A DNA stretch of 64,000 nt from JAEUTH01 sp039931675 (lineage in GTDB: Bacteria; Bacteroidota; Bacteroidia; AKYH767-A; OLB10), in assembly GCA_039931675.1 (NCBI GenBank), contig JBDTRM010000169.1, forward strand, positions 1 to 64,000, written 5' to 3'. Each line of letters opens with the position of its first letter. Within the stretch, counting starts at the first letter, position 1. Both the position numbers and the translations under genes were made by a program. Positions 1 to 8,331 of this stretch are shown one piece after another. The notes under the pieces are model-generated. The model was not told the origin of the DNA. It did not search any database and saw only the letters and a program-made list of their open reading frames with translations.

Positions 1-7
1 TATACAT

Positions 8-66
8 GGTTGGCGTCCCCGCCAACCATCCAACGTTTATAATGCAGGTTGGCGGGGACGCCAACC
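8..66. repeat. REP-like pair of inverted palindromes
   Basis: Two 20-bp units at 8-27 and 47-66 are exact reverse complements of each other. Each unit is itself a hairpin (GGTTGGCG, short loop, CGCCAACC-like arm). The element is much more GC-rich than its surroundings. It lies just upstream of the LytTR regulator gene and may end an upstream transcript. The same palindrome-of-palindromes design, with a different sequence, recurs at 22686-22738. Confidence 0.8.
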
Positions 67-101
67 TGGGATAAAAATAACAACAAACAACAAACAGAAA
101 A

Positions 102-842
102 ATGAAATCAATAATCATAGATGACGAACCAGATGCAAGAGAAAAACTTGAACTGTTGATTACAAAATATTGCCCGCAATTAACAATTGCTGCTATTTGC
201 AAAGATGCAAGTGAAGGACTTGCAGCAATAGAAACACATAAACCTGATTTAGTTTTTCTTGATGTTGAAATGCCTTTTATGACGGGCTTCGACATGCTGA
301 AAAGAATCAATAAGATTTCTTTTGAAGTTATATTCACCACTGCACACGATCATTATGCAATACGTGCGATAAAATTTTCTGCCCTTGATTATTTGCTCAA
401 GCCTATTGATTTAGAGCAATTGCAGGAAGCGGTAAATAAAGCATTTGAAAAGAAAAACATTGCTCAATCTGAAAAACGATATGAAAACTTTGTAGGCAAT
501 TTGGAGGCAAAAGAAAAGCTTACTTCAATAAGTGTTCCTACATCGGATGGATTTTTAATTATTAAGTTAACCGATATTGTTTGGTGCAGCGCAGCAAATT
601 TTTACACAATTATTTATCTCACCAATAAAACTGAAATTGTTGTTACACGAACACTGAAACAATTTGATGAGCTGCTTTCTGAATCAGGTTTTGTTCGCAT
701 ACATAATTCTCACCTGATTAATCTTGCCCATTTAGTTCGTTACATAAAAGGTGCAGGCGGCCAGGTGGAAATGAGCAATGGAAAAGTTTTAGATGTATCG
801 CGTAGAAAGAAAGAAGAGTTGATCAGCAAGATAAATCCATAA
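102..842 (+). CDS. LytTR-family response regulator
   Basis: A cytoplasmic DNA-binding response regulator of 246 residues. Residues 1-115 form a receiver domain with the acidic pair D7/D8, the phospho-acceptor D54 in FLDVEMP and the conserved K100 in LLKP. Residues about 140-246 form a LytTR DNA-binding domain ending in the typical SRRKKEEL stretch. In Bacteroidota this family normally follows a LytS-type (His_kinase) sensor; none is visible here, so the partner gene probably lies before the window start. A close paralogue with the same architecture lies at 53578-54327, next to its kinase. Target genes are unknown; the two small membrane peptides that follow on the same strand are possible co-transcribed genes. 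Confidence 0.93.
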   Translation: MKSIIIDDEPDAREKLELLITKYCPQLTIAAICKDASEGLAAIETHKPDLVFLDVEMPFMTGFDMLKRINKISFEVIFTTAHDHYAIRAIKFSALDYLLKPIDLEQLQEAVNKAFEKKNIAQSEKRYENFVGNLEAKEKLTSISVPTSDGFLIIKLTDIVWCSAANFYTIIYLTNKTEIVVTRTLKQFDELLSESGFVRIHNSHLINLAHLVRYIKGAGGQVEMSNGKVLDVSRRKKEELISKINP

Positions 843-946
843 CAAAACCTTCCGGTTACTGTACCGTTCAAACCAGTTACTGTTTTATCGTTTCATTAGC
901 ACTAAGTGCGAAGTATGTTTGATTCATAATTCTAATTTCAAACAAA

Positions 947-1090
947 ATGAAAAAGTTCAAAAATCTAACCCGCAAATTGTGGGATTCAAAATTTAGCACG
1001 GACCTATTAGTTGCTGTTTATTTTCTCATGCTTACAGGTATTATATTTTATTTTAAACAACATCCTGTTGGTTTTCTTTTGGGAGAATAA
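947..1090 (+). CDS. Small single-pass membrane peptide (47 aa)
   Basis: A short ORF of 47 residues: a basic N-terminus (MKKFKNLTRKLW), one hydrophobic segment around residues 20-36, and a short tail ending in LLGE. It lies 104 bp after the response regulator on the same strand and is followed by a second peptide of similar design. I do not recognise a family. The basic-then-hydrophobic layout and the tandem arrangement are what support it as coding; size alone would not. It could be a small membrane regulator or a type I toxin-like peptide, but nothing in the sequence decides this. Confidence 0.45.
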   Translation: MKKFKNLTRKLWDSKFSTDLLVAVYFLMLTGIIFYFKQHPVGFLLGE

Positions 1091-1121
1091 GTAGAGACGG
1101 AATCATTTAATAATATCAACT

Positions 1122-1220
1122 ATGAAAAATTTTTTCAGAAAATATGCTTTCGATATTTTGAGCAATCTCATCATCATCCTACTTGCTTATGTTTTGATAA
1201 TGCTGGTTTTAAATTTTTAG
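1122..1220 (+). CDS. Small single-pass membrane peptide (32 aa)
   Basis: A 32-residue ORF starting MKNFFRKYAFDILSN and continuing with a strongly hydrophobic stretch (residues about 16-31) to its end. It begins 31 bp after the previous small peptide, which it resembles in layout: basic start, one membrane segment, almost no C-terminal tail. No family is recognised. The coding call rests on the repeated design in two neighbouring ORFs; a chance ORF of this size in AT-rich DNA is possible. Confidence 0.4.
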   Translation: MKNFFRKYAFDILSNLIIILLAYVLIMLVLNF

Positions 1221-1269
1221 GAAAGTGATTTAAAATTTCGGGTTCGGTTCCTTCTTTGCAATCTTATCA

Positions 1270-1635
1270 TTATTTGGCAAGCGGGTCTATTAGTTGCAAC
1301 TGCCTGATGTGTTTAAAATCTTCTGTATTGTGAGTAATCAAAGTCAATTCAAAATATATAGCAATGGCTGCAACCAGTGAATCACCAAGCTTCATCATTT
1401 TTTTTCTTCTTAAAGAAGTTGCAAGTTGAATGATTTCAAAATTGATTTCATAAATTATTGAAGCAGAAAAAAAATCTTCAAAAAAAAGAATGTCTTTATC
1501 TGAAAGTTTATTATATCCCAAAACTTCCAAATAATTAATCCAACATACACCGGGTTTATTGTTTCTGATAAACTCTCTTAGTTCAGCAAATTCAGGTTGC
1601 GCAGAATAAATGATAATATTACTGTCTAAAAGCAT
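1270..1635 (-). CDS. PIN-domain toxin, VapC type
   Basis: A 121-residue PIN-domain ribonuclease, the usual size for a VapC toxin. The acidic metal-binding residues are visible: D4 in LLDSN, E37 in NYLEVLG, D85 in LGDSLVAA, and N103/D106 in THNTEDF. Toxins of this family cleave RNA (often tRNA or rRNA) when released from their antitoxin. The start codon lies 2 bp after the antitoxin stop, so the pair is translationally coupled in the standard antitoxin-first order. All key residues are present and the toxin looks intact. Confidence 0.9.
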   Translation of the reverse strand: MLLDSNIIIYSAQPEFAELREFIRNNKPGVCWINYLEVLGYNKLSDKDILFFEDFFSASIIYEINFEIIQLATSLRRKKMMKLGDSLVAAIAIYFELTLITHNTEDFKHIRQLQLIDPLAK

Positions 1636-1637
1636 AG

Positions 1638-1892
1638 CTATCTATTTGGAAGTTTACGGTCTTCGCGCTGTTGTTTTTGCCACGCAACAGGATTTTTAAT
1701 GGATTTTAAATTTCCGTTCAAAGCAATTTTTTCGAGAGCGTTTGCCATTGCTTTTCCATTTGATTTTTGTTTTATCTTTTTTGATTTGTTCTGTTCTTCA
1801 TTTATAGTGGCCCTAATTCCCATCCGTTCACTAATCATTTTAACCAACAGTAAATCTGATTCGTTATTTATATTAAGTGTTATTGATTTCAT
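1638..1892 (-). CDS. VapB-like antitoxin
   Basis: An 84-residue partner of the VapC-type toxin directly downstream. The N-terminus (MKSITLNINNESDLLLVKMISERMG) predicts a short strand and helix; the charged linker is followed by a C-terminal tail with ALEKIA, NPVAWQ and REDRKLPNR. In my recollection this tail is typical of Bacteroidota antitoxins paired with PIN toxins and would wrap the toxin active site. The complex probably represses its own promoter, between 1893 and about 1960, but no clear operator was seen. A 114-residue ORF on the opposite strand is a shadow of this gene. Confidence 0.8.
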   Translation of the reverse strand: MKSITLNINNESDLLLVKMISERMGIRATINEEQNKSKKIKQKSNGKAMANALEKIALNGNLKSIKNPVAWQKQQREDRKLPNR

Positions 1893-1981
1893 TTCGTTTT
1901 ACATTTTTTTCTTTCACAACAAAGATAAAATTTGTTTTTGCTGTTGCATAATATTTTATCATTCTATCTTCTATTATCCAA

Positions 1982-2122
1982 CTACTGTTTCAGAATTACC
2001 ATCTACTGAAAATCAATTACCAGCTTCTTTAAGTTGCTTTTAATCGCGTATGCATTGCCACATTTTTGCATCATCAAATTCAAAAAAAATAATTTAACAC
2101 ACAAAATAAAATTTAAAAACAA
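1982..2122 (+). promoter_or_regulatory. Duplicated upstream/leader region, copy 1
   Basis: This segment is about 80% identical to 5187-5319, the region upstream of the paralogous surface-protein gene. Both contain CTACTGTTTCAGAATTACCA, a CATTTTTGCATCATCAAATT block and an A-rich stretch before the ATG. CATTTTTG resembles the Bacteroidota -7 box (TAnnTTTG) with one mismatch and is the likely core promoter in both copies; a matching -33 box is not clear. Conservation shows that the control region was duplicated together with the gene. Confidence 0.5.
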
Positions 2123-4837
2123 ATGAAAAAATTAATCGCAGCAGTTACGGCATTGAGCATGTTAGTATTTGCACAACAAACAAAAGCTCAAAACGCATTT
2201 CCGGCAAACGGAAGCACAGGCATCGGAACTTCCACTCCGAATTCATCTTCGATACTCGAAGTAAAAAGCACAACAAAAGGCATGCTCACACCACGCATGA
2301 CTAAAGCACAGCGCGATGCAATTGCTGCTCCCGCTGAAGGATTGCTGATTTATCAAACGAATTCATCTCCCGGTTTTTATTATTACAACGGAACAGTTTG
2401 GAAAGCAGTTTCAACAAACAATGTTCGCGGATTGAATGCTAATTTATTTATCGGGCAGGATGCAGGAAAAAGTAACACCACAGGTATATCAAACATTGCA
2501 CTCGGCAAATCAGCATTGAAAAACAATTCATCATTAAGCGGTTCAATTGCCATTGGCGATTCATCGTTAATGACAAGCACTTCGGGCACAGATAATACTG
2601 CTGTGGGTCATGCAACTTTAGCAAACAATACCACCGGTGGCGACAATGCAGCTTTCGGATATGCTGCATTGTACAGCAATACTGAAGGTGCGTATAACAG
2701 CGCATTGGGTTATTATGCGCTTTACTCGAACACAACGGGTGTTTATAATACTGCTACCGGTATGGGTTCATTGTTGAGTAATTCAACAGGTTCAAAAAAT
2801 ACTGCTACAGGTGCACTTGTTTTAAATCAGAATACGCAGGGAACAGATAATACAGCATCAGGATATTATGCAATGTATTCTAACACAGTTGGTGTAGGAA
2901 ATGTTGGAACAGGTTCTTATGCGATGAATGGAAATGTGACTGGAAGTGAAAATACTGCAACTGGTCATTTTGCCATGTTAAACAACAATGGAAATTTTAA
3001 TACTGCGACAGGTTCAAAATCTCTTTACAATAATATTTATGGAAATGAAAATACTGCCACAGGATATTTTTCTCTTTTCAGCAATACAATGGGCATTGAC
3101 AATACGGCTACGGGTAGTTACTCCTTGTATTCAAATGTTGATGGCAAGAATAATACTGCTGACGGCAAGGAAGCAATGTACAGCAACACATCAGGCATTG
3201 AAAATGTTGCAGTAGGTTACAAGGCAATGAAGAACAATCAAACAGGAAGTGAAAATACGGCTACCGGTGCCAACTCGCTTTTCAATAATACAACCGGTGC
3301 AAATAATTCAACTTTCGGAGCACTGTCAATGGCTGTCAATTCAACAGGTAGTAATAACAGTGCTGTTGGTTTTGCGGCTTTATATTATAATAATGCAGAT
3401 AATAACACGGCAGTAGGAAGCCAGGCATTGTTTTCAAATCAGCAGGGCTCTAATAATACCGCAATAGGAAGTGAAGCTCTGAAATCAAATATTGTTGGTG
3501 GGGACAATGTAGCCGTTGGCCATTTAGCATTGAACAAAAATATTTCAGGTACCAATAACATTGGTTTAGGAAGCAGTGCCTTGTATTCAAACACAGCCGG
3601 TTCATCAAATATTGGTATTGGTGCTTTAGCCCTCACCTCAAATACTACAGGAAATAATAATATCGGAATTGGTCAATATACTCTCATAAGCAATACAATT
3701 GGGTTTGATAATACTGCGATTGGATATCAATCAATGGATAACAACACGACTGGGAATTACAATACAGCAACAGGCACTTACGCACTAAGTCACAATACTA
3801 CCGGATACTGGAACTGTGCGTTTGGAAAACTTGCGCTTGAACAGAACACAACAGGATCCGGTAATGTGGGGATAGGTTATTTTGCATTACAAGCTAATAC
3901 CTCCGGTGGTTATAATGTAGCAATAGGATATAGCAGCGGGAGTGTAAATGATAATAGTAACAACTGTACTTTTTTAGGCAATGATGCTAACCAGGCTAAT
4001 ACCAATGATATTTACAATTCAACTGCATTGGGTAGAGGCAGCCGCATCCTTGCAAGTAACCAGGTTCGTATCGGCCATACCAGTGTTAATTCAATAGGTG
4101 GTTTCCAGGATTGGACCAACTTTAGTGATGGTCGTTATAAAAAGAATATTAAAGAAGATGTGAAAGGCATGGAGTTTATACGCAAGCTTCGTCCGGTGGT
4201 TTATAATTTAGATGTAACAAAGCTCAATGAAAAATTAAATTTAACGGATAGCGATAAGGTTAGCATTAAAGAAAAAGAAAGTCAATTGCAAACCGGTTTC
4301 ATTGCACAGGAAGTGGAAGCAGCAGCTCGTTCATTAGGATATGATTTCAGCGGAGTTGACAAACCTAAAAATGCAGATGATTTTTATGGATTGCGTTATG
4401 CGGAGTTTGTTGTGCCCGTAGTAAAAGGAATGCAGGAGATGGATAAGGTGAATGAAGAGTTGAAAATGAAAAATGAAAAATTAGAAAGTGAGGTTAGCGA
4501 ATTGAAAAATGAAATTGCAGAAATCAAACAGCATTTGGGAATTGCAACTGATGAGATGAAATCATCATCAAATCACCAAATTACCAAATCACCAAATCAA
4601 CTTCAAATAATTCCGAATCCTGCAAAGGATGTCGCAACCATTCGTTTTGCAAATGAAGAAAACAAAACAATAAAAGTTATTGTGATTGATGAAACAGGAA
4701 AAGAATTAAAATCAGTTTCAACTAACGGTAACGAAACGCAAATAAACACAAGCATATTTGCGGCAGGAAATTATTCAGTGAAGTTGGTTGCAGATGGAAA
4801 AATTGTTTCAGCAGGTAAGATGGTAGTTATTAAATAA
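2123..4837 (+). CDS. Repeat-rich T9SS surface protein with S74 chaperone domain
   Basis: A 904-residue secreted protein. Residues 1-23 are a signal peptide ending in TKAQ. From about residue 118 there are some 29 copies of a 17-residue repeat of the form NTAxGxxALxxNTTGxx, which resembles the beta-roll head repeats of trimeric adhesins and phage fibres. Around residues 665-765 lies a Peptidase_S74 type intramolecular chaperone region (SDGRYKKNIK, TGFIAQEVE, GLRYAEFV). A coiled coil follows (about 770-815), then a T9SS type A sorting domain starting at IIPNPAKD. It probably forms a trimeric surface fibre or adhesin. A tandem paralogue follows at 5320, and a distant relative without the repeats lies at 56398. 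Confidence 0.88.
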   Translation: MKKLIAAVTALSMLVFAQQTKAQNAFPANGSTGIGTSTPNSSSILEVKSTTKGMLTPRMTKAQRDAIAAPAEGLLIYQTNSSPGFYYYNGTVWKAVSTNNVRGLNANLFIGQDAGKSNTTGISNIALGKSALKNNSSLSGSIAIGDSSLMTSTSGTDNTAVGHATLANNTTGGDNAAFGYAALYSNTEGAYNSALGYYALYSNTTGVYNTATGMGSLLSNSTGSKNTATGALVLNQNTQGTDNTASGYYAMYSNTVGVGNVGTGSYAMNGNVTGSENTATGHFAMLNNNGNFNTATGSKSLYNNIYGNENTATGYFSLFSNTMGIDNTATGSYSLYSNVDGKNNTADGKEAMYSNTSGIENVAVGYKAMKNNQTGSENTATGANSLFNNTTGANNSTFGALSMAVNSTGSNNSAVGFAALYYNNADNNTAVGSQALFSNQQGSNNTAIGSEALKSNIVGGDNVAVGHLALNKNISGTNNIGLGSSALYSNTAGSSNIGIGALALTSNTTGNNNIGIGQYTLISNTIGFDNTAIGYQSMDNNTTGNYNTATGTYALSHNTTGYWNCAFGKLALEQNTTGSGNVGIGYFALQANTSGGYNVAIGYSSGSVNDNSNNCTFLGNDANQANTNDIYNSTALGRGSRILASNQVRIGHTSVNSIGGFQDWTNFSDGRYKKNIKEDVKGMEFIRKLRPVVYNLDVTKLNEKLNLTDSDKVSIKEKESQLQTGFIAQEVEAAARSLGYDFSGVDKPKNADDFYGLRYAEFVVPVVKGMQEMDKVNEELKMKNEKLESEVSELKNEIAEIKQHLGIATDEMKSSSNHQITKSPNQLQIIPNPAKDVATIRFANEENKTIKVIVIDETGKELKSVSTNGNETQINTSIFAAGNYSVKLVADGKIVSAGKMVVIK

Positions 4838-4880
4838 CCATCCGGTTTTAAGTTGGCAATAAAAATCTTTGTCAAACAGG

Positions 4881-4912
4881 AAGAGCGTATCGTAAAGGAT
4901 GCGCTCTTTTTG
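4881..4912 (+). terminator. Rho-independent terminator after first surface protein
   Basis: A 10-bp stem, AAGAGCGTAT (4881-4890) with ATGCGCTCTT (4899-4908, one G-U pair), is followed by a T-rich run. It lies 43 bp after the stop codon, so the two paralogous surface genes are probably transcribed separately. Confidence 0.8.
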
Positions 4913-5013
4913 TTTTTGCAAAACCCTGATTTCAAAAGATGCAAGTGTTTACCTCCATCTTATACTTTGAATAAGATAAAATTGTACTTGTAAAAACCTT
5001 AATTTTTATTTCG

Positions 5014-5115
5014 CCTTAGTAGAAAAGTATTGCGATAAACCTCGACCTTATTACCTTATTCCTCACTAAAATAAGGTAATAAGGTTGACCTTGACTTTTG
5101 ATTTTTCTACTAAGG
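5014..5115. repeat. Nested inverted repeat (long hairpin)
   Basis: Outer arms CCTTAGTAGAAAA (5014-5026) and TTTTCTACTAAGG (5103-5115) are exact reverse complements. Inside them, ACCTTATTACCTTATT (5045-5060) and its exact complement (5070-5085) form a second, longer stem around a 9-nt loop. The whole is about 100 bp, AT-rich, non-coding, and sits between the two surface-protein genes. It could be a miniature element, a recombination scar or a structured RNA. Confidence 0.75.
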
Positions 5116-5186
5116 TTTTTTATCTGACAATGATTTTGACTCAATCTATTTGTACTAATTTATCAGATTTATAGTATAGTTTCCAC

Positions 5187-5319
5187 CTACTGTTTCAGAA
5201 TTACCACTTACTGAAAATCAAACACCGGCTTCTTTAAGTTTCTTTTAATCGGTTGTTCGCTGCTGCATTTTTGCATCATCAAATTCAAAAAAATTATAAA
5301 ACACAAAAAATAAAAACAA
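5187..5319 (+). promoter_or_regulatory. Duplicated upstream/leader region, copy 2
   Basis: Second copy of the segment at 1982-2122, with the same CATTTTTGCATCATCAAATT block about 50 bp before the ATG and the same A-rich leader. The two surface-protein genes therefore share promoter type and probably regulation, while their repeat regions have diverged. Confidence 0.5.
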
Positions 5320-8109
5320 ATGAAAAAATTAATCACAACAGTTGCGGCATTGAGCATGTTAGCCTTCGCACAACAAACAAAAGCGCAAAACACATTTCCG
5401 GCAAACGGAAGCACAGGCATCGGAACATCAACTCCGAATTCATCTTCGATACTCGAAGTAAAAAGTACAACAAAAGGCATGCTAACACCACGCATGACAA
5501 AGGCACAGCGAGATGCAATTGCATTACCTGCTACAGGTTTATTAATTTTCCAAACAGATGCCACACCGGGATTTTATTATTACACCGGCACTTTATGGAA
5601 AGCAGTTTCAACAAACAACGTGCGCGGACTGAATGAAAATTTATTCATCGGTTTGGACGCTGGTAAAAGTAACACCACGGGTATATCAAACATTGCGCTC
5701 GGAAAAGAAGCATTAAAAAACAACAACACTCAAAGCGGTTCAATTGCTATAGGTGATTCATCATTAATGACAAGTACTTCGGGCACAGATAATACTGCTG
5801 TAGGTCATGCAACTTTATCAAAGAATACTACAGGTGGCGATAATATTGCATTCGGATATTCAGCATTATTTAACAACACAACAGGAAGTCATAACAGCGC
5901 GCTGGGTTATAATACACTTTATCATAACACAACCGGCAATGAAAATACATCAACAGGAATGGGTTCTATGTTAAGCAATTCATCGGGAAGTTTTAATACT
6001 GCAAACGGTGCATTTGTTCTTAATCATAATATTACCGGTGAAGGAAACACTGCATCAGGTTACAGTTCGCTGTATTCAAATACAAGCGGCAATTTAAATG
6101 TGGCTTATGGCAGCAATTCATTATATAATAATACCGTAGGGGAACGAAATGTGGCAGTTGGTTCCAGTTCGCTATTGAGCAACATTAGCGGCAATGAAAA
6201 TATCGCCATAGGAAACGAAGCATTAAATATGAATTCTACAGGTGACGGAAATGTGGCAGTAGGCACAGAAAGCCTTAACAGCAACATGACCGGAAAGTAT
6301 AATACTGCAGTAGGAACTTATACACTAAACAGGAATGAAACCGGAAATTATAATACTGCTTTAGGTACATCATCTTTGCTTTATAATCAATCGGGAAATG
6401 AAAATGTTGCAACCGGGTATCTCGCTATGCAGTTCAATATTAATGGCAATGATAATTCATCTTACGGATACCGGGCGTTAACCAATAATGTTTCGGGAAG
6501 TAATAATGTTGCAATGGGAGCTAATTCAATGAATGCAAATACAACCTCCAGCAACAATACGGCTATAGGTGCTTATACCATGGTTGCAAATACAACAGGT
6601 ACCGGTAACAGTGCGTTTGGATTTGGTGCATTGTATTTTAATAATGCAAATAATAATACAGCGATAGGAAACCAGGCATTATTTGCAAACCAGCAGGGTA
6701 CTAATAATACTGCAGTTGGAGTGGAAGCACTCAAGTCAAATACTTCAGGATGGAATAATATTGCAATTGGTTACACTGCATTAAACAAAAATGTTGCGGG
6801 TACATATAATATCGGTATAGGTAATGGTGCCTTATATTCTAATACCGGTGGTGCATCAAATATTGCAATCGGGGAATTAACGTTAACCGCAAATACAACA
6901 GGAAATTATAACATCGGAATCGGTGGATACTCTCTTATCAATAATACAACAGGAATTCAAAATATTGCATTAGGATATAATTCACTTGGCAGTAACGTAA
7001 CAGGAAATAATAATACAGCCATCGGTACTTATTCGCAGTATCATAATACAACGGGGGTAAACAATACTTCAAGCGGATATAGTTCACTTAATAATAACAC
7101 TACGGGATTTTATAATACTGTAGCAGGTTATAATGCTATGTACACGAATACAACCGGAAGTCAGAATGTTGCGTTCGGATACGATGCAGGAAGCTACAAT
7201 GACAATAGCACCAAGTGTACTTTTGTAGGATATGGCTCAGACCAAAACTCATACCTGGATTTAACCAATTCAATGGCAATTGGAAATGCAAGCCGCATTT
7301 CAGCATCAAACCAGGTGCGTATCGGTAATACAGCTATAACTTCAATCGGTGGATTCCAGGATTGGACAAACCTTAGTGATGGTCGTTATAAAAAGAATAT
7401 CAAAGAAGAAGTAAAAGGCATGGAGTTTATCCGCAAGCTGCGCCCCGTGGTTTATAATTTAGATGTAACGAAGCTCAATGAAAAATTAAATGTAAGGGAT
7501 AGTGATAAGGTTAGCATCAAAGAAAAAGAAAGTGCATTACAAACCGGTTTCATTGCACAGGAAGTGGAAGCAGCAGCGCGTTCAGTAGATTATGATTTCA
7601 GCGGAGTTGACAAACCGAAAAATACAGATGATTTTTACGGATTGCGTTATGCAGAATTTGTAGTCCCTGTTATAAAAGGTATGCAGGAAATGGATAAAGA
7701 AAATACAGAATTGAAAATTAAAAATGCTGAATTAGAAAGCAGTGTTAAAGAATTAAAAAATGAAAATGCTGATTTGAAAAATGAAATTTCATTAATCAAA
7801 AAACATTTGGGAATTTCTAATGCCGAAGAAAAATCATCATCAAATTCCAAAACAACTGAAGAATCAAAACAACTTCAAATAATTCCGAATCCAGCAAAAG
7901 ATATTGCAACCATTCGATTTGCCAATGAGGAAAACAAAACAATTAAAGTTATAGTGATGGATGCAACAGGAAAAGAAGTTAGTTCAGTTTCAACTAACAG
8001 TAACGAAATACAAATCAATACAAGTGCATTTGCGTCAGGAAATTATTCAGTGAAGTTAGTTGCTGATGGAAAAATTATTTCAACATGTAAGATGGTCGTG
8101 GTGAAATAG
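5320..8109 (+). CDS. Repeat-rich T9SS surface protein, tandem paralogue
   Basis: A 929-residue paralogue of the gene at 2123. The signal peptide, the first ~100 residues, the S74 chaperone region (about 685-790) and the T9SS tail are nearly identical between the two, whereas the 17-residue repeats (about 30 copies here) differ extensively. The coiled coil before the tail is longer (ELKIKNAELE, ELKNENADLK). The pattern of conserved ends and variable middle fits a fibre whose receptor-facing part varies. The final strand ends MVVVK, as expected for a T9SS type A tail. A trimer is inferred from the S74 family, whose chaperone domains assemble fibres as trimers. Confidence 0.88.
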   Translation: MKKLITTVAALSMLAFAQQTKAQNTFPANGSTGIGTSTPNSSSILEVKSTTKGMLTPRMTKAQRDAIALPATGLLIFQTDATPGFYYYTGTLWKAVSTNNVRGLNENLFIGLDAGKSNTTGISNIALGKEALKNNNTQSGSIAIGDSSLMTSTSGTDNTAVGHATLSKNTTGGDNIAFGYSALFNNTTGSHNSALGYNTLYHNTTGNENTSTGMGSMLSNSSGSFNTANGAFVLNHNITGEGNTASGYSSLYSNTSGNLNVAYGSNSLYNNTVGERNVAVGSSSLLSNISGNENIAIGNEALNMNSTGDGNVAVGTESLNSNMTGKYNTAVGTYTLNRNETGNYNTALGTSSLLYNQSGNENVATGYLAMQFNINGNDNSSYGYRALTNNVSGSNNVAMGANSMNANTTSSNNTAIGAYTMVANTTGTGNSAFGFGALYFNNANNNTAIGNQALFANQQGTNNTAVGVEALKSNTSGWNNIAIGYTALNKNVAGTYNIGIGNGALYSNTGGASNIAIGELTLTANTTGNYNIGIGGYSLINNTTGIQNIALGYNSLGSNVTGNNNTAIGTYSQYHNTTGVNNTSSGYSSLNNNTTGFYNTVAGYNAMYTNTTGSQNVAFGYDAGSYNDNSTKCTFVGYGSDQNSYLDLTNSMAIGNASRISASNQVRIGNTAITSIGGFQDWTNLSDGRYKKNIKEEVKGMEFIRKLRPVVYNLDVTKLNEKLNVRDSDKVSIKEKESALQTGFIAQEVEAAARSVDYDFSGVDKPKNTDDFYGLRYAEFVVPVIKGMQEMDKENTELKIKNAELESSVKELKNENADLKNEISLIKKHLGISNAEEKSSSNSKTTEESKQLQIIPNPAKDIATIRFANEENKTIKVIVMDATGKEVSSVSTNSNEIQINTSAFASGNYSVKLVADGKIISTCKMVVVK

Positions 8110-8162
8110 GACTGAGATTACAACATGGCTTTCTGAAAGTTTAGCGATTAAATAATCCTCTG

Positions 8163-8193
8163 AAAAAGTGTTTCGTAACGGAAACACTTTTTT
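8163..8193 (+). terminator. Rho-independent terminator after second surface protein
   Basis: The stem AAAAAGTGTTTC (8163-8174) pairs with GAAACACTTTTT (8181-8192) around a 6-nt loop and ends in a T run. It lies about 50 bp after the stop of the second surface-protein gene. Confidence 0.88.
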
Positions 8194-8284
8194 GGCATTT
8201 GCGCCATTCATTCCAATTAAATTCATTTCAACTTGCACAAGGAATTTACTTTTAAAGGCAAGTAACCGATTTTAATAAGGCAAT

Positions 8285-8314
8285 AAAAAATGCCATCTGG
8301 AAGGATGGCATTTT
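8285..8314 (-). terminator. Terminator of the minus-strand lipoprotein/barrel operon
   Basis: The stem AAAATGCCATC (8287-8297) with GATGGCATTTT (8304-8314) reads on the minus strand as a hairpin followed by TTTTTT. It lies 17 bp past the stop of the lipoprotein-Pmp3 gene. Confidence 0.88.
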
Positions 8315-8331
8315 AATAATGAAAGAATTAA

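Noticed and set aside
1699..2043. 114-residue plus-strand ORF opposite the antitoxin
   Set aside because: Shadow of the antitoxin gene; Phe-rich composition arises from the complement of Lys codons.
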